DNA from: Bacteroidota bacterium
GTDB lineage: Bacteria > Bacteroidota > Ignavibacteria > Ignavibacteriales > Ignavibacteriaceae
Direction of reading: 5' to 3'
DNA length: 64,000 nt
Assembly: GCA_021824145.1 (NCBI GenBank)
Contig: JAKALM010000001.1
Span: forward strand, 186,001 to 250,000
Below are positions 45,384-54,291 of the stretch, one piece after another. A program made the position numbers and the translations under genes. Under the pieces are notes generated by a model that made no database searches, had not been told where the DNA came from, and was given only the letters and a program-made list of their open reading frames with translations. The stretch's first letter is position 1. Each line of letters begins with the position of its first letter.

Positions 45384-46538
45384 TTATCGTTTAAAAAATT
45401 CATTTACAATTTTATCCCAATTTGCATCATCAAGTTTTTCAAATTCACCAATGTATAATTCACTTCCTTGTTTAACATTAGTCTCTTGTTTTCCCATTTT
45501 CTTTTTCAAATCGATTAGATGATCAAGATCATCTTGATAAAATGAAACAGCAGATTTACCAATTTTCAAATCTACAACTTCTGTATCAAGGTCATCAGCA
45601 TCAATTTCACAAATCCAGTTCGATTCATATGGCGTCATTTCTAATGGTTCAAGATTACTTTTCAAAAGGGTATTTATTCTGGTAACTTTTCCGCTTACCG
45701 GAGAATTAAATGATATTGATCTGTTCCCTTGTTTTATTGAAAACAACGGTTGGTTTCTTTTTATATTCATTCCTAAATTGGGAAGTTCAAGTGAATCAAT
45801 TTTACCAATTAATTTTTTAGCGAAATCGTCAATTCCAACTTTAACTGCGCCGTCTTGTTCCATGCTTGCCCAGCAATGCCCTGGAGAAATAAATACTCCT
45901 CCAGGAATTGAAAATTCATAAGTCAGAAAATGCTTTGATTCAGCAAGATGAGTTATATGAACTTTCGGTTTTAATTGTTTTTGAATTCTATCTTGTCTTT
46001 TGATTAATATCTTTTTGACAAAATCTAAAAGTTCATCTTCAGTAAATGGTTTTTGCACGTAATCCATCGCACCAAATTTCATACACTCTACAGCTGTTTC
46101 AACGGTTGCATATCCGGTAATTATAACAACGTCAATATCCGGGCGCAAATGTTTGACTGATTTTGTAACTTCAACGCCGTCCATTTCGGGCATTTTTAAA
46201 TCTGTAAATACAAAATCGTAATGATGAGATTGAATTAATCCGAGCGCTTCTTTCCCTTTTTCTACGGTGTCAACAGAATAACCGTCGAGCACCAAAATTT
46301 TTCTGAAGCTGTCTAGAATTACTGGCTCATCATCAACACAAAGAATTTTTGCTTTGGGATTTTCAATCTCAACTCGCTTTAATGTTTTAGCTTCTCTTGT
46401 AAAATCCAAGTTCAAGCTTACATTTAACGCGGCTTCGCGATCTTTTCGCAATTTTTTTTCGTTTATTCTCTTGCCGAAATATCGAATAAGAATGTCGGCA
46501 ATGACAAATAATATTACTGCTAAAATTAAAAGTGGCAT
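45384..46538 (-). CDS. Membrane-anchored response regulator with non-lipoyl GcvH-like domain
   Basis: In this 384-residue protein, residues 1-22 form a transmembrane anchor (LILAVILFVIADILIRYF), similar in style to the anchors of 53350 and 53619 with the same Asp position. Receiver ~63-180 with DD (69-70), phospho-Asp113 and Lys in YVQKPF. Residues ~205-300 have the fold signature of glycine cleavage H protein (VFISPGHCWASMEQDGAVKVGIDDFAKKL ... SPVSGKVTRIN), but the lipoylated Lys is replaced (GNRSISFNSP). No DNA-binding domain, so output is likely protein contact at the membrane. Last gene of the operon. Confidence 0.85.
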   Translation of the reverse strand: MPLLILAVILFVIADILIRYFGKRINEKKLRKDREAALNVSLNLDFTREAKTLKRVEIENPKAKILCVDDEPVILDSFRKILVLDGYSVDTVEKGKEALGLIQSHHYDFVFTDLKMPEMDGVEVTKSVKHLRPDIDVVIITGYATVETAVECMKFGAMDYVQKPFTEDELLDFVKKILIKRQDRIQKQLKPKVHITHLAESKHFLTYEFSIPGGVFISPGHCWASMEQDGAVKVGIDDFAKKLIGKIDSLELPNLGMNIKRNQPLFSIKQGNRSISFNSPVSGKVTRINTLLKSNLEPLEMTPYESNWICEIDADDLDTEVVDLKIGKSAVSFYQDDLDHLIDLKKKMGKQETNVKQGSELYIGEFEKLDDANWDKIVNEFFKR

Positions 46539-46624
46539 ATTTTCTTCTCCTTTGAAATATTTAACAACCTTAAGCTGTTTTCCATTTTAGTATTTCTTTT
46601 TCGTTAATAAAACTTCTAACCTTT

Positions 46625-47431
46625 TTAAAGACGATCCGAACTGCAGGGTATTAAATGATTAATCTCGTATTCGCTGTCTGATGGAATAACTCGATAAAAC
46701 CAACCATTGAAGTAAGGATCTTTTTCTATAATATTTGTTTCGTTAATTAATTGTTCATTCCTTTCTATTATTCTTCCTGTTATTGGACTTAGGACATAAT
46801 GCAGCAAACCCTCTTTACTTTTTATTTGAGAACACGAATTTCCCTGAACAATTTCATCGTCAATTTTCAACAATTCCAATTCGTTTATTGAATCAATTGT
46901 TTTAATGAAAAGATCTGTAACGCCTATTAATATCGATCCTGTATTTTCAACTTCTGCCCAACTTGAATAACCCAATCGAAAATATTTTGCTGGGCAAGGA
47001 ACATATATTATTGATTCATCATTTGTACGATTTTTTGATTCAATTAATCTTTTTTGAATTTCTAAATATTTCAATCCGCGAGAAACCGATGAAATTAATT
47101 CATCTGCTGTAAACGGTTTTGGGATAAAATCTATGGCGCCGTTGTATAACGATTTTACAGCGTTCTCAACAGTTGAATAACCGGTTGTCATTATCACAGG
47201 AGATAAAATTTTTCTTTTTGCAATCTCTTCTAAAAACTGAAAGCCGTCAAATTCCGGCATCATTATATCGCTGATAATAAGCCGGTAATTATTTTTATCA
47301 ATTTTTTTAAGCGCATCTTCGGCAGTAATTGATTGGTCTACTTTATATCCTTCAGCAGAGCAAATTTTATTTACTGCATCAAGTACCACTTGTTCATCAT
47401 CAACAATCAATATGTCTGTTACTTTATTCAT
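46625..47431 (-). CDS. Response regulator with non-lipoyl GcvH-like output domain
   Basis: A 268-residue soluble response regulator. Receiver 1-125 with DD (11-12), phospho-Asp55 (ISDIMMPE) and Lys in FIPKPF. Output domain ~145-235 is H-protein-like (AKYFRLGYSSWAEVENTGSILIGVTDLFIKTID ... LSPITGRIIERNEQL), again without the lipoyl Lys at the expected turn (SKEGLLHYVLSP). It overlaps the kinase by 4 bp and is its probable partner. Sibling of the membrane-anchored protein downstream. Confidence 0.86.
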   Translation of the reverse strand: MNKVTDILIVDDEQVVLDAVNKICSAEGYKVDQSITAEDALKKIDKNNYRLIISDIMMPEFDGFQFLEEIAKRKILSPVIMTTGYSTVENAVKSLYNGAIDFIPKPFTADELISSVSRGLKYLEIQKRLIESKNRTNDESIIYVPCPAKYFRLGYSSWAEVENTGSILIGVTDLFIKTIDSINELELLKIDDEIVQGNSCSQIKSKEGLLHYVLSPITGRIIERNEQLINETNIIEKDPYFNGWFYRVIPSDSEYEINHLIPCSSDRL

Positions 47432-49299
47432 ACTTTATTTAAAATCAAAGGTAAACGAATTATAAAAGTTGTTCCTTTGTTCAATTCGCTTTCTACATTT
47501 ATTGTGCCATTATGGTTATCAATTATTCCCCAAATAACAGCAAGGCCTAAACCGGTTCCTTTTTGTCCTTTTGTACTGTAGAAAGGTTCAAATATTTTTG
47601 CCAAATCTTCTTTTGCAATTCCGCAGCCGGTATCTGAAATTTTTATTTCTATATAATCTTTTTGTCCGCCTGTATCAACAGCATCCCATTTTTGCCAGCC
47701 GCATCCTTTGCGTGTACATCCTTCATAAAAGCCTTGAGAAGCAATTTCAATATTGAAAATTGGAGCACCGCATTTTGGACATTTTTTACCCTCTTCAATT
47801 AAAGAAGAACTACATTGTGGACATATTAAATTAATTTCTTTTTTTACATCCAACTCAATTCCGTAAATATGCCTGCTCTTTCCGTAAACGGGATCAAAAT
47901 TTATAATTCCTTCCTCACCGTTTGATTTTACTTTTACTTTTATTGTAGGCATGCCGTCAATCTTTACTTCATTGTCCATTAAGTCATGTCGCTTTGGGCA
48001 AATTGCTTTTTTGATATGAGTAATTCCGTAAGGTGAGAGACTAAGTTTTGATGAAGAAATTGTAATCGTCCCGCCGGTTTTGTCAATTGCATCGTGAGCG
48101 TTTACTAAAAGATTTAAAATCACTTGCTGAATTTGATTTGAATCGACAGTTATTGTCGGAATATTCGCATCAAGATTTTTTACCAATTTAATTCTATCAA
48201 TAACAAGCTGGTTTTCAACTACGCTAATAGCGTGTTCAATAATCTCATTTATGTTAGCTTCATTTTTTTTAGGAACAGACTGCCGGGCAAAATCAAGAAG
48301 GCTTTTTACTATTTCTCTACTTCGTTTTGTTTCTCTAACAATCACTTTTAAATCTTCCTGAAGTTCTGGATTATTCTGAGTTCGCTTTAGGAGAAAACTG
48401 CTGTAAGTTAGAACCCCAGTTAAAGGATTATTAATTTCATGAGCAACGCCGGCAGCAAGCCTTCCCAACGAAGCCATTTTATCAGATTGAAATAACTGCA
48501 GCCGCGCTTCGGAAAGTTTTTTTGTCATATTATTAAATGATCTTGCAAGCATTCCCATTTCATCATCGCGTTTATCTTTAATTGTGTAATTAAGATTACC
48601 AACTCCAACTTGGTTAGTTGCGTTCAACAATTCTTTAACCGGTTTGTCAACCCAGCGTTTTACAAAAAAACCAATGATAAAACTTAAAGCAAGAATTGCC
48701 GTAATCGCAAAGATTACAATTTCCATTTCTCCTTTTTTAATTTGCTTATCAACTTCATCAAGAGAAATTGTAACATCTAAAACACCTAAAACAATTTGGG
48801 ATTTTGAGTGAGCATGGCAGTCAGCGCTCCAGCAAGATTGTTCATTATAAATTGGACTTATTATTCCAATAACTCTTGAAGAGTCTGGATGAATTCTGAA
48901 AATTCTAGTTCTATCTTTAATTGGCAGCCTTTCAAGGGGCTTGTTGGCAGCATGGCAAGCATAACAACTTTCAGCTTTTTTATCAACCATCTTTCCAATA
49001 TCCTCTTCGCGAGAGGAATAAATTATTTCTCCAACCTTATTCAGAACTCGAACATCTCTAATTCCGGGCTGCTGTCCAATCGTGTTTATGATTTTTAAAA
49101 TTCTATCTCTTTGGTTGAGCAACATATCGTAGCGGGTACTGTGTTTAACGGTTTCGCTTAATTGATTAGCGCTTCTTTCAACTTCTGCAAGCAGGCTATG
49201 ACTGTGAGATTGAATATTGAAATAAGAAAAAATTCCAATTGTAATTATTGCAGTCAATCCAACCGCAACAATTAATTTAAATCCAATCTTCTTAAACAT
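47428..49299 (-). CDS. Haem-motif sensor kinase with zinc-ribbon insert in ATPase domain
   Basis: A 623-residue kinase from the ATG at 49299 (a TTG lies 21 bp upstream). TM1 ~9-27; periplasmic domain with one c-type haem motif CYACH (112-116) and a CWSADCH (C-x4-CH, 156-162); TM2 ~193-213; HAMP; HisKA with phospho-His287 in AAGVAHEINNPLTG; HATPase_c N-box NLLVNAHDAI. Before the DTGCGIA box lies a ~130-residue insertion with CPKRH, CPQC, CPKCG and CTRKGCGW, likely a zinc ribbon. Overlaps the response regulator by 4 bp. Probably senses redox state or ligands at periplasmic haem. Confidence 0.9.
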   Translation of the reverse strand: MFKKIGFKLIVAVGLTAIITIGIFSYFNIQSHSHSLLAEVERSANQLSETVKHSTRYDMLLNQRDRILKIINTIGQQPGIRDVRVLNKVGEIIYSSREEDIGKMVDKKAESCYACHAANKPLERLPIKDRTRIFRIHPDSSRVIGIISPIYNEQSCWSADCHAHSKSQIVLGVLDVTISLDEVDKQIKKGEMEIVIFAITAILALSFIIGFFVKRWVDKPVKELLNATNQVGVGNLNYTIKDKRDDEMGMLARSFNNMTKKLSEARLQLFQSDKMASLGRLAAGVAHEINNPLTGVLTYSSFLLKRTQNNPELQEDLKVIVRETKRSREIVKSLLDFARQSVPKKNEANINEIIEHAISVVENQLVIDRIKLVKNLDANIPTITVDSNQIQQVILNLLVNAHDAIDKTGGTITISSSKLSLSPYGITHIKKAICPKRHDLMDNEVKIDGMPTIKVKVKSNGEEGIINFDPVYGKSRHIYGIELDVKKEINLICPQCSSSLIEEGKKCPKCGAPIFNIEIASQGFYEGCTRKGCGWQKWDAVDTGGQKDYIEIKISDTGCGIAKEDLAKIFEPFYSTKGQKGTGLGLAVIWGIIDNHNGTINVESELNKGTTFIIRLPLILNKV

Positions 49300-49378
49300 A
49301 ATTTTTAATTCCAAAAGCAACTTCTGTTACTTTATATTACAAATAAAATCAAAGGTGCTGCAAATATCTAACTATTAA

Positions 49379-50548
49379 TTATTTCTTCTTTTTTGATGAA
49401 ATATTCACTTCAGTGCCCGGTTTATCTTTAGGAAAACTTTTATCATCATGGCAATTTTCACAAGTCGGCGTTTTTGTAAAGTTTTTCTCTTTATGGCATT
49501 CATTGCAATCTAGATCTTTATGGTTTTCGCTCAACTTTAATCCGGTAACTTTATGATCGAACTTTCCTGCAACAAAATCTTTATGGCAATTGTTGCAGTC
49601 ATTATTCAGCTTTACAAATTTGGTAGATGAACCGTGGCATTTTTCACAGGTTAAATTTTCATGAAATCTATTTAATGCCCAGCCAGTTGATATTGCATGA
49701 TTAAATGGTGCCATCGATTTATCTTTATGGCAAAGGCTGCATTTATCATCTTGATGGCATGAGAAACACGGTTTATGATGTTCTTCTTTAGATTTATGAA
49801 TTTTAATCGGCACATCTGAATAAATTTGCTGGACATTAGTTGTTTTATTTTTATCGTGGCATTTAGTACAATTTTCATCCCTATGACAATCAATGCACTT
49901 TGCACCAAATAAGTTTATATGTTCATTATGAAAGAAAGTTACAATCTTTCCTTTGTTATAATTAGTTTCATAAACAATTTTCTTTGGCTCAACTAATGCA
50001 GGATGACTTTTGCCTGTCATCTTTTTAACATAACTGGCAATTGAAATTGATTCGTTTTTATTTTTTAGTGCATGACAAGAAGTGCAGTCATTTGAATGGC
50101 TCCATTCTCTGTGGCAATTTATGCATTGTCGATGATAAGCTGCTTCTAAATCAGGTTTGGAAATATCTGCTCTTTTGCGGGAAGTTTCATGACAATTAAT
50201 ACATGGCTGAATCGGGCCTACTGTATTGTAATGATGACAAGTTCCGCAGCCACCAGACATTTGCGACATTTGTGCATGCAATTTATGAGAAAAAACTACA
50301 GGCATATACCTGCTAGATAATTCTTTTAAAACTTCAACCTCAGGAGCTTGATCTGGAGATTGATTTATTGTTACCATTTCACTACGAGGGCAGGGAACAA
50401 GACAAGGATTTTTCTTTGTTGGAACATCGCAAGTGTGGCAAGTCTTGCAAGTTAAATTTGTTAGTGAATGATTTTTCGGTAATTTATTTTGAGAATAAAT
50501 TGTTATCGAAAAGAATAAAATTATTATTGTTAAAATTTTCTTATTCAT
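49379..50548 (-). CDS. Periplasmic multihaem cytochrome c with 13 CxxCH motifs
   Basis: A 389-residue protein with signal peptide (IIILFFSITIYS). I count 13 CxxCH haem-binding sites spread over residues ~30-375 (for example CKTCH, CGTCH, CINCH twice, CIDCH, CFSCH, CEKCH, CENCH), with many extra His for axial ligation. It ends in a Lys-rich tail. Its ATG overlaps the NrfD gene by 4 bp. It should accept electrons from the NrfD/ferredoxin complex at the periplasmic face. No catalytic motif is visible, so its role is electron transfer, maybe onward to a terminal acceptor not encoded here. Confidence 0.93.
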   Translation of the reverse strand: MNKKILTIIILFFSITIYSQNKLPKNHSLTNLTCKTCHTCDVPTKKNPCLVPCPRSEMVTINQSPDQAPEVEVLKELSSRYMPVVFSHKLHAQMSQMSGGCGTCHHYNTVGPIQPCINCHETSRKRADISKPDLEAAYHRQCINCHREWSHSNDCTSCHALKNKNESISIASYVKKMTGKSHPALVEPKKIVYETNYNKGKIVTFFHNEHINLFGAKCIDCHRDENCTKCHDKNKTTNVQQIYSDVPIKIHKSKEEHHKPCFSCHQDDKCSLCHKDKSMAPFNHAISTGWALNRFHENLTCEKCHGSSTKFVKLNNDCNNCHKDFVAGKFDHKVTGLKLSENHKDLDCNECHKEKNFTKTPTCENCHDDKSFPKDKPGTEVNISSKKKK

Positions 50549-51789
50549 TTTTGTGTCCCCCTAATTGCAAATTTAGATTGTGGAACAAAACTTTTGTCCG
50601 GTAAACTGATGACCGGAAAATTCAAAACAATAAATCTGTAAGCTAAAACCAATAATGAAATGAACCCAACAGTAACTGAAATTTCTCCGATTGACGGGAA
50701 ATAAGGTCCGTAGGAATAAGGTGGTTTGTAAGCAACAACAAAATTGTTAATTCTATTTAAGAGCACACCAAAAATAACAAGTGCCGAGGCTATAAAAAGC
50801 AGCGGTTTTGATTTTAAAACTGCTTCAGATAAAAACATTCTTAGTGGAACTATTACACCAAACAAAACTTCAATTACAAACATTACTGATGCTGTATTGA
50901 ATTCGGTGAGGTAAACAAAAGTGCCACGAATAACCATATCACCAATTTTAAATGCTAAATAAATTCCTAAAATCGGCGGAACCATTCTTCCTAATTCAGA
51001 AAGCAAATTCATTTCTGTTTTTAATCCTAAAGAACGAGATGCAATAATTGATTCGAAAATTACCATTGGAAAGCCAACAGAAATTGCTGATAATAGAAAT
51101 AGCAGCGGCAGCACAGGCGTTTGCCACAGCGGATGCATCTTTGGTCCTGCAATTATCATTAATGTTCCTAAAGACGATTGGTGAAGTGTAGAAAGAACAA
51201 CTCCGAGAATTATAAAAATGAACATCACTTTAGATAAACCTTTATCAAGAATTCTAAGCAATGAATCCAAAGGTTTATTCAAAAAAGAAAAAATACTTTT
51301 TAACTTTACATGTCCAATAAATCTTTCTGTAACAACAGGAAGGAATTCAATATAAAGAACAGTAAGATACATCATTACACAAATACCGACTTCAAACAAA
51401 GCTGAATTTCCGTTCCACATAATTAATGGATGCCAAATGTAATACCATCTTCCTATATCAATTGAAACACCCAAAGCAACAAAAGTATAGCCGAGCATTG
51501 CTGTTAGAAGTGCTGGGCGAAGTATATCATGAAATTGTTCTTTATGAATTACATGACTTAGTGCAGCTGTTGTAAAACCACCAGCCGCTAAGGCAACACC
51601 GGCAGCCACATCAATTCCAATCCAGATTCCCCATGGGTATTGATTATTTAAATTTGTTACTGCTCCAATACCAAAAATTAATCTGCCTGCAAGAAATATT
51701 AAACCATTTAGAGCCAACAAGACTAATACTAAAACTCCAGGTGTAAAGAATTTTTTATTTACAGGAGATGGTTTTGTAAAATGTTCCAT
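50545..51789 (-). CDS. NrfD/HybB-type quinone-interacting membrane subunit
   Basis: A 414-residue protein with ten predicted helices. NNQYPWGIWIGIDVAAGVALAAGGFTTAA is the PWGxWIGFD signature seen in NrfD/HybB/DsrP-like subunits; GRWYYIWHPLIMWNGNSALFE and STLHQSSLGTL are also typical of the quinone site. It passes electrons between the menaquinone pool and the associated ferredoxin and cytochrome. Positioned between its ferredoxin partner and the multihaem cytochrome in one operon. Confidence 0.92.
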   Translation of the reverse strand: MEHFTKPSPVNKKFFTPGVLVLVLLALNGLIFLAGRLIFGIGAVTNLNNQYPWGIWIGIDVAAGVALAAGGFTTAALSHVIHKEQFHDILRPALLTAMLGYTFVALGVSIDIGRWYYIWHPLIMWNGNSALFEVGICVMMYLTVLYIEFLPVVTERFIGHVKLKSIFSFLNKPLDSLLRILDKGLSKVMFIFIILGVVLSTLHQSSLGTLMIIAGPKMHPLWQTPVLPLLFLLSAISVGFPMVIFESIIASRSLGLKTEMNLLSELGRMVPPILGIYLAFKIGDMVIRGTFVYLTEFNTASVMFVIEVLFGVIVPLRMFLSEAVLKSKPLLFIASALVIFGVLLNRINNFVVAYKPPYSYGPYFPSIGEISVTVGFISLLVLAYRFIVLNFPVISLPDKSFVPQSKFAIRGTQK

Positions 51790-51800
51790 ATTTAATTTTC

Positions 51801-52694
51801 CTATTTAGATTCATTTCTTTTTTTAGTAATCCACATAATGCCGCCGAGTAAAGCATATAAAAATGCCGGAGGAACAAAGTATGCAAATATTCCATGCTGA
51901 ATAGATTCGGATGTTCCGGGCATTGGTTTATCGCCAGGCGATGGAAATGCTAATTTAGAAAAGTCTTGATTTGCTAAATACAGCCATGATGTTCCTCCAG
52001 CTTCAGTTTCTCCATAAATATGATTTAAGTATCTATCTGGGTCTCGCTTAATTCTTTCTCTTGCTTCTTTTATTAGGTCATTTCTTGGTCCGTAGGTTAG
52101 AGCTTCAACTGGACAATTTTTTACACAAGCTGGCAGCAGTCCTTGTTTAGTTCTTTCAAAACAGAAATCGCATTTTCTAATTTCTGGATTTAATGGTTTA
52201 TCATAATCGAAAGATGGAATCTGAAATGGACAGGCAACCATGCAGTAACGGCAGCCGATACATTTTTTTGTATCCCAAATAACTGATCCATTTTCTTCTT
52301 TTGATATAGCACCAACAATGCAAGCTGATACACAAGCCGGATGATCGCAATGCATGCATTGTACTTTTACATCAGTTGGCAATACTGCGTTTTTTGGATT
52401 TGGATATTCGTTAACAACCGTATACGCGTTTGGTTGTGGTCTTCTCATGTGTTTAAATACTGAACGATCTTCGTATTTAATTCTATCTTCAGTAGGAATA
52501 TTATGAGCAACTTTACATGCCCATTCACAATTTCTGCATCCAATACAAACCGTAGTGTCAACTAAAACTCCCATTCTATCTTCTGAAAGAATATTTTTGG
52601 GTTTTGCGTTTGCAGTTTTTGTTGATATACCAGTTGCAACTGCACCAATGAGTGCAGAAGTTTTAAGAAAGCTTCTTCTATTTTGTTTTTCCAT
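51801..52694 (-). CDS. Tat-exported four-[4Fe-4S] ferredoxin with C-terminal anchor
   Basis: A 297-residue protein of the DsrO/HybA/HmcB type. Twin-arginine signal NRRSFLKTSALIGAVATG at the N-terminus; then four cysteine clusters: TVCIGCRNCEWACK, QCMHCDHPACVSAC, KKCIGCRYCMVACP and KCDFCFERTKQGLLPACVKNC. The last ~25 residues are a hydrophobic anchor (FVPPAFLYALLGGIMWI). So the clusters should face the periplasm. It is the first gene of the minus operon, followed by NrfD and the 13-haem cytochrome. Confidence 0.94.
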   Translation of the reverse strand: MEKQNRRSFLKTSALIGAVATGISTKTANAKPKNILSEDRMGVLVDTTVCIGCRNCEWACKVAHNIPTEDRIKYEDRSVFKHMRRPQPNAYTVVNEYPNPKNAVLPTDVKVQCMHCDHPACVSACIVGAISKEENGSVIWDTKKCIGCRYCMVACPFQIPSFDYDKPLNPEIRKCDFCFERTKQGLLPACVKNCPVEALTYGPRNDLIKEARERIKRDPDRYLNHIYGETEAGGTSWLYLANQDFSKLAFPSPGDKPMPGTSESIQHGIFAYFVPPAFLYALLGGIMWITKKRNESK

Positions 52695-53349
52695 ATTTCC
52701 TTTCCCCGCTATCAGTAATGCTGATAAAGCCCATTTATTGTTTGTAACTATTTAATGTTGTTAATATAAAATTATGCCAATGGATTTAATGTTTATATTT
52801 TTTATCTCATAAAAGGTTAAGATTTATTTTTAAGCGAATTAATAATGAATGAAAAAATTAATTGTGTTGAATGTTTGAATTAACTTCTCGTAACTGAAAA
52901 TCATTATCAATAATATTAGCCGAATTGAGAAATGGAAGAGTAAAATTTTTATGATGTCCATTTGGAAAAAATTGTTGCTGTAAAATTGTTGTCATGTTGC
53001 AATCGAAATTAAATCACCAATTAATTTCAGCCCCATCAGTAAAGGAGATTCTAACTTTTTTAAATCGGTTAAAAGAAACAAAATTTATTGGAAGTAAATA
53101 TTTTCAAATTTTTTTTATAAAAAAAAATTGTAACGAAATTTTTATTATCACTTAAACATTGATGTAATTTTAAACACCGTGTTGTTCAAAAGATCAACAA
53201 ATATTTTCCACTTCAAAGTCGAACAATTCTGCAACGATAACGTAATCTCTTTTGATCAAATGATTTAAAATTCCAAAATAATAATCAACATTGATGGTAT
53301 GTTAGTTGAACTTTATTAAGTTGAAATTTATCTGAGAAAGGGAAAAGTC
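52695..53349. other. 655-bp divergent regulatory region between the two electron-transfer operons
   Basis: No ORF of note. It contains a plus-strand sigma-54-type promoter (53295-53310), a 10-bp perfect palindrome TTTGATCAAA (53251-53260) and an imperfect dyad TGTTCAAAAGATCAACA (53182-53198). On the minus strand a TTGGCATAAT element at 52771-52780 has a good -24 half but no -12 partner at the right distance. Likely carries enhancer sites for the downstream NtrC-type proteins. Confidence 0.55.
53295..53310 (+). promoter_or_regulatory. Sigma-54-type promoter of the 53350-56957 operon
   Basis: TGGTATGTTAGTTGAA: exact GG-N10-GA spacing, with the same TTGAA -12 half seen at 7197 and 12243. The predicted start of transcription is near 53321, about 29 nt before the ATG at 53350, which has a GAAAGGGA ribosome site. 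Confidence 0.55.
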
Positions 53350-53574
53350 ATGCTAACATTTTTGTTGATCTTAGTTCTAGTTTTTGTTGCAGTCGATCTT
53401 TTTGTTCAGCTTGTAATTGATCCACTAGCTGCAAAATTTGAAGAGAAAAAGAAACAAAAAACAGAGAAGGTAAAACTTGTTGTTCCAAAAATTAGCTTAG
53501 TTGGCGCAACAATGTACGATGGTGGTAAATCGAAATCTGATGAACAAAAACAAACTGAAGAACATAAGGAATAG
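53350..53574 (+). CDS. Small membrane-anchored protein with GATMYDGG motif
   Basis: In this 74-residue protein, residues ~1-22 form a transmembrane helix (FLLILVLVFVAVDLFVQLV) with an Asp near its cytoplasmic edge, as in 53619 and 45384. Then a Lys/Glu-rich stalk and LVGATMYDGG (motif GATMYDGG at 52-59), then a short polar tail. The G-x-T-M-x-D-G-G motif recurs in the next gene and in 56238. First gene of the operon. No family recognised; the motif may bind a shared partner. Confidence 0.75.
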   Translation: MLTFLLILVLVFVAVDLFVQLVIDPLAAKFEEKKKQKTEKVKLVVPKISLVGATMYDGGKSKSDEQKQTEEHKE

Positions 53575-53618
53575 CCCTTCAGTTATGAAATAATTAATAA
53601 AAATTTATAGGCAGAAAA

Positions 53619-54278
53619 ATGGTTGCGTTATTTGTGGTGTTCTTGTTTTTATTTTTTGTATCTCTCGATATAATTGTTTTAATATTTCAAAAGAAAATTC
53701 ATCCTGCCTTTGAAATTGACTCTTCGAATTATTTACAGTTTTCAAAAGGAAAAAATATTTTAAACTCTAACGAGATATTTTTTTCACCAGGGCATACTTG
53801 GTTAAAGTATGATGAAAATGGTTTTATAAATATTGGTTTGGATGAGTTTGCCTCAAAGTTGTTAGGAAACATTCCATTAAAAATAAATTCATCAATAAAT
53901 AAACAGATTAAGAAAGGGGATGTATTATTCAAAAGTGAAGTTGAAAATAAAAAATTAGAATTTAGATCGCCGATTGATGGAATTGTCAAATCAGTTAATG
54001 CAAATACTAGCAATAAAAATTTGAATAAGAATTGGATTTTACAAATTCAGTCAAACAATGTAAATCAAAATTCAAAAAGATTCTTAACTGGCAGTGAAGC
54101 GTTGGAATGGATGAGGAAGGAATATTCAAGACTTGAAAATTTTCTAAATCAGCATGCACCCAAAAAAGAATTAGCTGGAGCAACAATGTTCGATGGAGGA
54201 ACAATTGCCGAAGGTGCAATATTTAATTTGCCCAAAAATAAAATTGAATTGTTCGAGAAAGAATTTCTTTCGTTGTAG
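53619..54278 (+). CDS. Membrane-anchored non-lipoyl GcvH-like protein with GATMFDGG motif
   Basis: A 219-residue protein. Residues 1-24 are a TM anchor. Residues ~50-130 are an H-protein-like fold (IFFSPGHTWLKYDENGFINIGLDEFASKLLG ... FRSPIDGIVKSVNAN); where GcvH has ESVK-type lipoyl loop it shows ENKKLEFRSP, so two lysines are close but not in the normal hairpin context. The LAGATMFDGG motif (GATMFDGG 187-194) is near the C-terminus. Very similar in plan to the C-terminal half of the membrane-anchored response regulator. Role unknown. Confidence 0.83.
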   Translation: MVALFVVFLFLFFVSLDIIVLIFQKKIHPAFEIDSSNYLQFSKGKNILNSNEIFFSPGHTWLKYDENGFINIGLDEFASKLLGNIPLKINSSINKQIKKGDVLFKSEVENKKLEFRSPIDGIVKSVNANTSNKNLNKNWILQIQSNNVNQNSKRFLTGSEALEWMRKEYSRLENFLNQHAPKKELAGATMFDGGTIAEGAIFNLPKNKIELFEKEFLSL

Positions 54279-54291
54279 TATGGAGTAAAAA

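Noticed and set aside
52765-52780. TTGGCATAAT element as a minus-strand sigma-54 promoter for the 52694 operon
   Set aside because: The -24 half is good but the -12 position reads TA instead of GC or GA.
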